Shown here: piece by piece, positions 11,711 to 21,793 of the stretch
Layout: each line of letters begins with the position of its first letter
Position numbering within the stretch: position 1 is the stretch's first letter
NCBI GenBank assembly: GCA_020736575.1
Contig: JAGPYM010000002.1
Location: 2,728,001-2,792,000 of the forward strand
Direction of reading: 5' to 3'
DNA: 64,000 nucleotides
Origin: Thelonectria olida
Taxonomy: Eukaryota > Ascomycota > Sordariomycetes > Hypocreales > Nectriaceae
Program-made: the position numbers and the translations under genes
The notes under the pieces: model-generated
The model's input: the letters and a program-made list of their open reading frames with translations, nothing else
Database searches by the model: none
What the model was told of the DNA's origin: nothing

Positions 11711-13844
11711 CTATTTCGCGGCCGACTGTTTCACAATGTGGGTCGGAGCATTGTAGCTCGTATAATCCACATGGACGAAGGCTCGGTCGACGATGGGCAC
11801 AGACTCGAGGAAGTAGGTGAGGACCTCGCTCAAGTCGTGGCTGTCCTTGAGAGGCGTGGCGGCAGACAGCACGATGTCGACCTCGACGAAGAGCTTGTCA
11901 CCGGCATGATAGGCGCGGAGGTTCTGGATCTTCTTGATGGCCGTGGCGAAGCGCATGGTCAGGTACAGGAGCAGGTTTCGCTCGTCGGGCTGAGCCGAGA
12001 AGCCTGAGAGATTGCGAATGTGCTGGGCCGACGTCTGGCTCCAGTTGAAGATGACGACCAGGGAGAGCAACAGGCCGCCGACGGCGTCGAGCCACCAAAC
12101 ACGGCCGTAGAAGCCCACTGCAGAAAAAGAAAGCATTAGCAAGGGCCAGGGGCGGGCGGGTCTTTGAGCGCGTCCGATCTCGCCCAAATGAGAGATGATA
12201 TTATTAAAACTTACAAATGGGGAACAAGATGGAGCCAGTGTTGAAGATGACATCCGTCTTGGCGTCCTCGGCTCTAGGAGATAATATTAGCTGCGTCCCC
12301 GCACCACGGAGATTGAATTGAGAATGAAAACCTACAGTGCTCGGACGCTCGAGTTCCTAACGAGACGACACCAGACCCAGCAGGCGCCCTTGATGATGAT
12401 GGTCGAAACCATGATGATGATGGCGGGGAGACCAAGCTCGAGAATGGCATGGTCAGGTCCCATGAGAGTCTGCACACACGTGAGACTGACCTGGAAGAAC
12501 GAAGTGATCATGATAACGGAGAAGACCAGCACACCAAGAGGTTCGAGTCTATGAGTAGCGTGTTAGTCGACCAAACATATTCGCTGCATCAATTGGTTCT
12601 CGAGACCAGTTCGAAACCCCTCCAGAGGCTTCTCCTTACTGGTCCAGGTTCGGCTACAGTCATGACTTACTTGCGTCGACCAACGGGATAGCTATACTGA
12701 TCTGATTGGCTGGAAGAGATGAGGCGAGTGGTAACCCAGACAATAACGGTACTCAGGAAATCGAGGACAGCATCGACCAAACTGGCAAGGACGGACATGG
12801 ACGGCACGGAAAGAATGACGACGAGCTTTCCGAGGAGGAGAATGCCGTTTGCAATGAAGTTGACCCAAATGGCGAGGGTGACGACGGGATCGTCGTGGTC
12901 GACTTCGGCATCCTCGAGCCATGGTAACAGAGGCTTGGGGCCAAATCCGTCCTCATGGGCAGGTGGGTGGTCAGGATGGTCGTCATCCTCATCCTCGTCG
13001 TCCTGTCGCTGGAGCAGGGGCAGACTCTCGGAGGAGCGGAAGATATCCTTGGGTGTGCGAGAGAGCTGCTTCGTGGAGACGCTGTGTTTAATGGTGCCGT
13101 AGGAGCTAGGGGTGCCACCAACGGTAGTGCTGCCATTCTGAGGAGGCGAAGGGGCTGGAGAGACGGTTGCCTCTTCGCGAATGGTGTCGGGGACGTTGAC
13201 GGGGCGGAATTGAGAGGCCTCGATGTCGGTCTGGTACTCATTCAGAAGTTCGTGAGGGATGGCCGAGTCCAAGAGGGCGTCAATGTACATGTACTGCTGG
13301 ATGAGCTCGTTGATTCGTTCGTAGTAGACGCGTCTGTCGCACAATTGGTATCAGCCTTGTCCTCGTCATCCGGGAGAGAAGGCTCCGATGGCCGAGGAAT
13401 CACGTACAGTGGGGTGGACATGGCGTTGAGCTGGTCCTCGCGCGTCCAGTACTGCTCCCAGCGATATCGCGGGTTGCTGCGGCCGATGAGTTTCAAGCTG
13501 CGGTTTTGGGGGCCGTTCAAGAGCTGCGTCAACCGGCGCTCGTCGGCGAGGAGACGGCTGAGCTCGTCGTGGTCCAGCGAGGAGCGGTTGTTTCGGCCGG
13601 ACTCTTCATCTTCGGGGCCAGGCCAGAAGGCGGCTTTTGGGTGAGCGTGGCCGAGGCCATGAGAGGGGTTCAAGCTCGGGATGCTCTGGGCGGAGCGGCT
13701 GCGAATGAGCGACTGCAGAGCGCCACTGCGCGTGCCGAGCGGATTGTGCGATTCGTCTCCGGCCAGCAGAGAGGGTCGGCGCACGGAGCGGGCGGGCGTT
13801 GAGGGCGCAGAAGGGGAGCTCATGCTTCGACTGGAGTTTATCAA
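11711..13844 (-). CDS. Cation diffusion facilitator, probable Mn-type
   Basis: This is a membrane metal-ion/proton antiporter of the cation efflux (CDF) family, expected to move a divalent cation from cytosol into an organelle or out of the cell. Five exons are inferred: 13844-13408, 13333-12671, 12548-12336, 12273-12215 and 12117-11711, giving 592 residues with all phases agreeing. Residues 1-~300 are a long cytosolic region rich in Ser, Pro and acidic residues. The transmembrane part follows. Its metal-site motifs read DAVLD in TM2 and DAKTD in TM5; DxxxD in both places is the signature known for the Mn-CDF group, where Zn-CDFs carry HxxxD. The sequence YPVGRRKLEPLGVL between TM2 and TM3 and the C-terminal cytosolic domain (KLFVEVDIVL, HVDY) are typical. 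An internal ATG at 13823 is an alternative start. Substrate is inferred from motifs only. Confidence 0.9.
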
Positions 13845-16391
13845 TGGGGACGAGCGAGGGGATGAAGGATGGGCAAGATTGAAAGAGTTGAAGCAGAAAA
13901 AATTAAGGTACGCGGGTCCAGTGAGTTTATCTGATTGAAGCTGGATAAAAGAGTTCGTCCGATTGCCGAGATCGCAAGAGGCGGCAAAGGATGCGACGGC
14001 GGAGGAGACGGCGTCACGGCACAGTTTCGCATTGTCGCAACTCCAGGTCAGGTCGCAAGGGCACGGGGGTCGGGAAGCGAGATTGATTGATTGATTAGAT
14101 GGACTTCGTTCGTCTCAATCCGTGAATCTCGCAGTACGTACTGTAGCTTCGCTGCACCGGACCCTTTGACCTGTGTTCCTTGACCCCCAACATTGGCCAA
14201 GACGTTAGCTTAGACAGGCGCTTGCTCTTCGAGAGGCTGTGAATGGCTCCTCGTGGTCCTTCTTGGCCCCTCGGAGTCCCTAAGCGTCCCTCGGTCTCCA
14301 TTCGTCCATTACTCAAAGCTTTTTAAGCAGCGAATGCTCCATCCTGCTAAGCTGCTATTGTCTGTAGCATTGCCTGTTGAGCTTAGTATCGCGCTCTGAT
14401 GGAGCAGTTCCAACGGCAGTGGATATGATAAATCCAGGTACGTAATTCTCGTGACGCTTTCAGTTGCCTCGCCAGATATTGAGAATGCGGTGGTTGGACA
14501 ATTGGCGATGAGGAGAAAATGTGTATCCGTACGGAGTAATGGCATCGAGTATATTAGGATTGTCCACATGGTATTCGCAAAACTCTTCACTTGGCTGGTG
14601 GGCACTAGGGTTAGGGTCAGTTGCGTCTCCGACTTTCAACTCTGCGGCTTCCCAATCGGTTGCCGGCATGTGACTCTACCATCGAGACTCTAGGGTAGTC
14701 ACGATTCGAGCGGAAGCCCTCAAACTCTCGCAATGCTCCCTCCCTCTTCGACGTTGCATTGAAAGGTGAGCACAGCCAGCAACAACATGGGCGAGGGCGT
14801 CGGCGTTCGGCGTCGGCGTTCACATCACAGCCACTGTGAGTGATACCGTTCATCTCAGTGGTTGTCAACGCTGTTGTCAACAAGACCAACCACGACTCAA
14901 GGTTCGCCTACCTGACGTCTATTGTCAATTATCCGCATTGGCTTCCTCCTCAACAACCAGTCATTCTGTCGTCACCCATCTGCAATTCATCGGAATTGGG
15001 ACGTTCCGATCGAAAATAATTCAACCCACCCCTCAATTCCCCAGCAGGCAGCTGTCGATCAACTTGTTGCCGAGGAATCAGAAGAGAACACATTAGCACG
15101 TGAGGTATGACCTCTAAAACACTGCTCAATGGGTAAATCTCCAATACCAACAACGGCGAGCAGTTCATATCGAGGGTTATCTGCACTGCATAAATTGCCC
15201 TGGACTTCTATCCGCTCCCGCAGAACGAACCCAAGCATGCCCAAGCCGTTTCGTATCTGAACGTTTCCTCCGGCATGTGGCATCATTAACCAATCTTGCC
15301 TCAACACATGCAACGCCTAACTTACCCTTGGCCTGCCTGACCAGTCTGACACTGTGCGTACGAAGTAACGACAGCTCGAACATATCATGACCCTACATGC
15401 TCCAAGTACCAATCTATCCTCTCGCCCTCCTAGGGGTTGCAGGACGATCCACCAAGAGGCCGCGCAATCTGCTGTATCCATCAAGTCTTGTTTCACGCTT
15501 CTGTACGAAGTACGTTTGGATGACCGCCGCCAGACTGATGGCCCGGTGTTGACGACAGAAGTTACGACGCGTTGGCAGAGCCAGAGAGCAAGCACCCACA
15601 AGGGTAGATGGATGAAAAAGCTCCAGCATCGACTCCTCAACAAGGTTATCAGGGACGGTGGAGTCTCGGTATCAGTTCCAACAAGGCTTCTGGCCTTCTG
15701 CAGTCTCAGGGAGCTGGAGCTGGATCGAAGATTGCCGCTAAAAAATGAGGAGGGCTGGTGAAGGCGTGAAAGCCCACAAAACAGTGATCAATCCTCGACA
15801 ACGAGTGACGAAAGAGAGTTGCTCCGTACCCACGGTTTGCATGCCTTGTTGACGTGTGTTTGCAGGGCTCCTTAGTCCTTAGCTACAACCTCGTTAGTTA
15901 TCCTCCGTCTTCTCCCCCCCTGACGTTCCGCACAACACAGCAGCCATCCCCATTCTTCCCCTGGTCTGGTGGAGACGGGACAACCATCCATACGAAGTCT
16001 GCGGAGCACGGAGGAGTCAGGCCCAGGGGAAAAGGGACCGCATAAAAATGGATAAAAATTGGGGTAAAGACGCCCAAGGAAAAAAAAAAGCTTTCTTGGT
16101 CGATGATGATCGGATGATGGGACAATTCCTCGGTGTGTGACCTCTTGTTTCTCATATCCATTCCCGGGTCCTGGGCTGAGCGGCAAATCCTTCCCGACCT
16201 TGTTCCTGTGTCTTTATTTCCTGGAGATTATTTGCTAGTTGGAAGTGACGTGAGACGGATGTCCCTTGAAGGCGGGCAACAAGAGGCCAAAGGGGATCCA
16301 AAGCTGCGGGAGCCACAGCCACGCATCTCTAGGACATGCCAACTTCGTAAAATATATTGTCATTGCACATGAGGTACGTCCATGCATGCAG

Positions 16392-16413
16392 CGTGTGTGT
16401 GTGTGTCTGTGTG
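16392..16413. repeat. GT microsatellite
   Basis: A run of GT dinucleotides interrupted by one C, in non-coding DNA. Confidence 0.85.
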
Positions 16414-17391
16414 GCAATAACTCTCCGTAGCCCCTATGTGAATTCAATAATCAGGGCAGCAGTCGGCATTCTGAAGACCTCTCAACCCCCTCTGTGGACG
16501 GTGTAAACAAATTGGACCAGGAACCGATGGTTTCGCCGTCTTGCTTGGTCCATAGTATTGAACGGAGCAGAGAGAAAAAAGACAGGCAGGAATCTATAAG
16601 ACACGCCTACGAATAACCAGGTAAGCACTGCTGAAGTCGAGCTCCAGCATCAGCTCTACTCGTGCAAGCCACCATCAGCCCAAATCAGCCGTTTTCAGCT
16701 ATTGAATCAAGCTTCCCAGCCCTGCGAGGAAACCTACGAATAAGAATAGACGACGGGGCAACAAGAAAAGAGCCAACCGTGCGACAGCACACGGCAAAGT
16801 CTGCCTCTGGGTGGAATGTTCGAGGGATGAAGTGAGAATTGGCCCCCAGCCAAGCTTTCTCAGGACGATGGCCGAAACTGATAAAAAATGGCCCTCAAAC
16901 CTCCCAACGCTGATTTATTGCCCTTTTCTTCCTAACGAATCCGCCGAGGCCGGCCCACCGTGCATGCTAGTGGTTAAGGGAGACCAGGGGAAAAAAAAAG
17001 GGGGACCTCGGGGTTCTTTAATTAATGAATGTGTGTGAATGCCATGTTTTGGTTCGGACGAGGTGCTGTATACGATACAGTCACGGACTTGGGACCACAG
17101 AAGATGCTGGGTGCCTGAGAAGAAGCAAGGAGAAGGAGGGGCGGGAGCATCGTATTGGATCTACGAAACTTGGTGTGTGTGTGTAAACTTGGTCGAGAGG
17201 GAGGGGGACGAAGCAAACACACAAGGGTCGGTCATGATAGTCTCAATTCATTCGTCTTTCTGGAACCGACGTCGTCAGTCGTTACGATGCCGCCGGTGAT
17301 CGTCGAGTTCCTGTAGATCGTGATGGGTCACCGACGTCACAGCGGTCAAAACCGGTGGCATGGACAAGGGCTTGTTTGAGGAACCTGCCCC

Positions 17392-17443
17392 AGAAGAAGA
17401 AGAAGAAGAAGAAGAAGAAGAAGAAGAAGAAGAAGAAGAAAAA
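17392..17443. repeat. (GAA)n microsatellite
   Basis: About 17 uninterrupted GAA units. The minus strand reads as poly-serine or poly-leucine in chance frames, which should not be taken as protein. GAA/TTC tracts can adopt triplex structures and vary in length. Confidence 0.95.
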
Positions 17444-17822
17444 TATTTTTGGTAATGAAAAGTCTGGAAGAATGCTCGAGTCTGGGCCCGGGGTGCGGGT
17501 GGAAATAGATCCATGAATGACACGGGATGATGGGAGATTGAGGCATGGATGTGTCCCTACATGGCACTGGGGCTACACCAGAGTAAATCGGGTCCTCCGG
17601 CCTGTGATTTCAATGCTCTTAGTTAAGGTTTCTCGTTGCCTTGCTTTAAAAAAGAATGAAGGAGGATTCGAAGTCTTTGGCCTCTCTGATGATCGTGTCT
17701 GCCGTGATTTGTGTCGTGGCAACAACAAGAGATACAGTCCCTCCGTCACGACAGCACGCCCAGCAACAAACCAACAAGCACTCCAGCTCCGACCACAAAA
17801 CGGGACCATCCTCTGTACGGTG

Positions 17823-17873
17823 CAGTGCAGGACAGTGCAGGACAGTGCAGGACAGTGCAGGACAGTGCAGCAG
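17823..17873. repeat. Decamer tandem repeat GACAGTGCAG
   Basis: Four perfect head-to-tail copies of a 10-bp unit (17831-17870) are flanked by partial copies (TGCAGTGCAG before, CAG after). The unit is close to one helical turn, so the same face of the DNA is repeated. It lies in the gene-empty interval. Confidence 0.95.
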
Positions 17874-19405
17874 CAGTGGAGAGAGAGTGGCCCCGATCCC
17901 CCTCCATCCACGCTCTCCCACTGCAGCATCCACTTCGGACCCTTGAAATAGCAACTCTCCGCCGTGCCTGTCGGGCCCCCGCCGATTTTTGAGAAAGAAT
18001 CTCACCTTCATAAATGAAGTGTCTAGCATCCAAGGCGAACCTTTGTCGACTGGTTCTCGGCTCGACAGTCTTCCTTTGAGGAGCAGCAGCAGCATCTCTC
18101 TTTGGGATTGTGGGCGAGAGTGAGTGACAACATCTCGATGGTGACAAGGCTTGCCTGGATGACCAAGTCAGAGGAGACTTGGCACAAACCATTGAATGCA
18201 CCAATATGGGACAGAAGCAAAGAAGATAGGTTAGATGCCCGGCAGATGGTCAGTTGGGAAGAGGGGAAGGGGAGCATCAATAATAAACCCACAAAAGCTG
18301 CTGACAATGCAAAGGGCCCCCAATAAAGCACAACAACACGCCGGCCAGCATGCAAACAACAAGTGATGATGATGAGAAGCGGTGGAGCACAAGTCAAGGT
18401 TTTTGTTAGTGAAGCGCTACAGCAGCCCGACAGGACAGTAGCACCAGCGATGGATTCACTCGACAGTCATCGTGGAGTTCTGTGAGACATCCATTGTCCA
18501 AGAGTATCCACCGTCAGATGGTTCCAACCGCCTATTCGTACCTGGGTTGACTTGCTTGGTTGCGCTCGCCGTCGCCGAGTAAACAAATAAAACGGCCTCG
18601 AGCTATTGGGGAACAAACGGCACGTCCGCCCGTGTTTTGTTGTGGACCGCCGGGTGAGCTCAGAATAGGTTTCTGCAGCGTCCGAGAACCGTTAATACCA
18701 AACGAGTCTACGGATATTCGCCGCTCTTTACTGTAAGGTACACGAGTTACTCCGTGATGGTGGTGTGAACTACGATCAAAATGGACCATCGGATCAGGGG
18801 AAACCGTTGCAACGAATGCATACATGTGCCTTGATACAGGGGGCCGATCTTTGGTCTGGAAAAGTCCCTATCACCATCGTCCTCATCCTCATCCATCGCC
18901 GGACGAAAGACAGAACCAGAGAGATCCATTGCCTCTTCCGAATCCCTTCTCCAGGAACCCATGTCCTTCCATCCCAATTCCCATGGCACCCGGCACTATT
19001 GGGTCGCCAATCCCACCCCCCCAAGTCCAATTTCCAAGGCGGCGTCTGCACGTCCAGACCTATCGACTTTTCCCCCTGCCGTTAGCGTTGATGACATTGC
19101 CATGGTTCACTTTTATTCCAACTGTCTTCATATTTCTTTTTGTTCGTGGAGAAGTACTTTTGGGCCATCATCCCGTCCCTTCCCCCTGGCTGGCCGCCGC
19201 TTGCGTCAAGCCACCGTTGCTCGCTTCCAGGTCTGGCCCGATGCATTCATCCGGAGGAAACCCAAGTGTAAACACGGAAGGTCGATTGTATTCGTAACGT
19301 TCGTCAAGGAGAGGATGATGCCGAAGAACAGAGAGTTTTGTATCGACAACGGTTCCAAACGGATGAGCCAGTCAACGCTTTGCCCCAAGCCAGCTCATAA
19401 AAATA

Positions 19406-19422
19406 GACACACACACACACAC
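19406..19422. repeat. CA microsatellite
   Basis: A short perfect run of AC dinucleotides in non-coding DNA. Confidence 0.85.
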
Positions 19423-20298
19423 GCTCGCAGAAGACAGCCCAGAGCCCTCATCAATCTGGCGACCACCAGATGAAATCCATCATCCGTCCATCCCTAAGGA
19501 ACCCAAAGCTGAGCCTTGGCGGCTGAGCCTGGGCGCCCCCCCTTCGACCCTCGTGGGCTTGACCCTGCTCGGCTGAAGGCCCTGGCACCGCGCGCGCCGC
19601 TGGATCCCCGTCAAGCCAGGTCTGGCGAAGTTGCCGACTGGTCAGTTGGTTAAAAGTTTGGTGGGCGGGCACCATTTGGGGGGCGGACGGATGTAAATAG
19701 TACGGATACGTAGGGACGCAGTAACTAGCTTACTGCGTAGTGTTCACTGGCCGCACGTCACGGTCTTGTGCTTTTTCGCGTGCTGCTTCCTCCAGAGGGA
19801 ATGACATTGCCCATGAATCATTGGAACCTGGGATAAAATAGGGACGGAAGCATGGGGCCTGGATTCACCCATCCGTGGCATGGGGCAGTGGATGGGAAGA
19901 TGGAGCATCGCACGGCCATGGTGGCATGTGGTGGCATGGGATTGCCCGTTGTCCCGGGGCCAGCAGAGTGCTGTAACTGACTGCTCAACCACTGCTATGC
20001 TCACGCCTCGTCGTCTCTTGTGTGTGCCATAACTAGAGCAAGACGCCGTTGCCACTGCATTGAGGTCCTTACGTATTAACACTATGGGGAGACGCCTGCC
20101 AGTAACCACCACCACAACAGGCACAAGGGCCAACCCAGGCACGATACGTACGTGGGCCATGCATGCACCTCGTGGATTGGATGGAGGTGGTGGTGCATCT
20201 GGCTGTGCTGTATCACTCCTTGACTCCATAGCGACGGTCCTCACTCGGTAATGGCATTTGGGGATCCTGCTCGTCAGGCCCGTTTGCCAATAGCCCGT

Positions 20299-20319
20299 AG
20301 CAGCAGCAGCAGCAGCAGC
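20299..20319. repeat. (AGC)7 microsatellite
   Basis: Seven perfect AGC units just upstream of the pyrimidine-rich leader region of the gene at 21794. No coding frame is supported here. Confidence 0.9.
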
Positions 20320-20440
20320 CGTGCAGAGACCACCAACCGGGCTGGCTGCTGCTTGGCTGCTGGCTGACGAGATCTCACTAAACCTCAGGTGGCCAGCGAG
20401 GCGACGCCGTGTGTGGGTGGGAACCCGAGAAATAATAACA

Positions 20441-21260
20441 CATCGTTCCCCTAACCGCCGCCTTTCTCGCTCGGTTCGCTTCGTATCTTTCCCCCCTTCC
20501 TCCTCTTTCTCTTCTCTCTTCCCCTTCACTTCCTCCACTCCCTCCTGGGCCCTGTTCTTGCTGTTGATTCCCAGAGCCCGCCGTCGCCGCCCGTTCTTCG
20601 CCGTTCCGTCCGTCGTTCGCTTCGATCGATCGCGTCTCTCCCTCTCCTTCCCTCCACCCCTCCACTCCCCAGCCCGCAGCCCGTAGTCATCCATCCGTCT
20701 TCGACGTTTCCGCCTTCGTTCGCTCGAAAACAACTGTTTGTCTCTCTTGTCGGAGCTGTCACCTTTTTTGCTCGACCCGCATTCCTTCGTTGCTCCGCTC
20801 GCAACGACAACAGACAGGAACCCGAACGAGGCCGTGCCTTTGCATTTGGAAGAATCCCAAAAAAAAAGGCCCTACTATTTTACCTCCCCCCCGGCCGGTA
20901 GCAGCCCAGAGTCTCGCCCGCCCACACTGTCCCCCCTGCACTGTGCAACGGCCAAACCCGTACAATCCCAATCCTCGCCGTCGGGCCACTTTGGCTCACC
21001 CTCTTCTTTCATTCAAACCTCACCACCCCAAAAAAAAACACACGCTCGCTCTCCTAATCATCGCATCTGCATCTTGCGTGTTTTCGTTCTCAGCTTGACT
21101 ATTTGCTGTTGCCTGCGCCATTGGACGTTTCGCCTGCAACATACTTTTTTCCTTTTCCTTTTTTGGTTCATTGTTTTGGCCTGTTGCTACCTCCTCTCGC
21201 TACGTCCCTTCGCCTGCTCGGCCCAGCCAGCCACTCGCTCATAATACCAAAAAGTGTCTC
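20441..21260 (+). promoter_or_regulatory. Pyrimidine-rich promoter/leader region
   Basis: The plus strand is dominated by C and T (long TTCC/CTCTT runs) over about 800 bp, as seen at promoters and transcription starts of filamentous fungal genes. A donor-like GTGAGT follows at about 21279, and acceptor-like TAG/CAG sites lie before 21794, so a 5' UTR intron is likely. The transcription start cannot be placed from sequence alone. Confidence 0.45.
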
Positions 21261-21793
21261 TCATTCCTGGAGATTAATGTGAGTCTCAACTTTCTTTTGC
21301 AATGAATGATACACACACATCACGGCGCGCGCTGCCTCGCCTTCACTGCAACCAACCATAACGTCATACCCGCACAAACTACTCGCTCTAAGCTGTTTGA
21401 CCCGTCGTCGGCTTGAATAAAGCTTCGTGTGTCCCGAGATGGCGGTTCCCGCTCTACCTGTTCCCGACACGACCAGCTCAATCACCCTCGGGACTGTTAC
21501 ATGACTCTCCCGGTGTCTCTGATCATTACTAACACCACCATGCAGCTGCCCGTCTCGTGGCTCATACCCCAGTTATTCGACTCGATTTGTTACGAATAGT
21601 CGGTCTTTTTTGCTGCCAACAGGGACTTCGAGTAGAATCTCCTCTTTCCACCCCAACGTTCGTATCGCCTTGCCCAACAAGTCGACCGCCTTCGCCCGCG
21701 ATAATAAACGATCGGCCCAATACTCAGATCATCGCCGGATCTTTGTTTTATGGGTTGCACATAATTTAAATCGAGCCTCCAAGCACGTTCTAT

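Larger units (their letters stand above)
13845..21793. other. Long gene-empty interval (about 8 kb)
   Basis: I see no gene I can support across nearly 8 kb. Open frames are short, overlap on both strands and lack family character. It holds many simple repeats (GT, CA, GAA, AGC and a decamer, listed separately), and from about 20.4 kb a strongly pyrimidine-rich stretch that looks like the promoter and leader of the plus-strand gene starting at 21794. The upstream parts may serve as an extended promoter or produce non-coding RNA, but the sequence does not show it. Confidence 0.5.

Noticed and set aside
14606..14617. TAGGGTTAGGGT, telomere-like motif
   Set aside because: Only two units, inside a gene-empty interval, with no array. 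Chance is the simplest reading.
14460..14669. 70-codon minus-strand frame starting MPATDWEAAEL
   Set aside because: It looks somewhat protein-like, but no extension by splicing and no family were found.
17275..17523. Frame encoding a poly-serine protein on the minus strand
   Set aside because: It is the GAA microsatellite read in a chance frame, and the flanks have no protein character.
17823..17873. Possible CRISPR-like array
   Set aside because: The 10-bp units abut without spacers, and CRISPR is not expected in fungal nuclear DNA.
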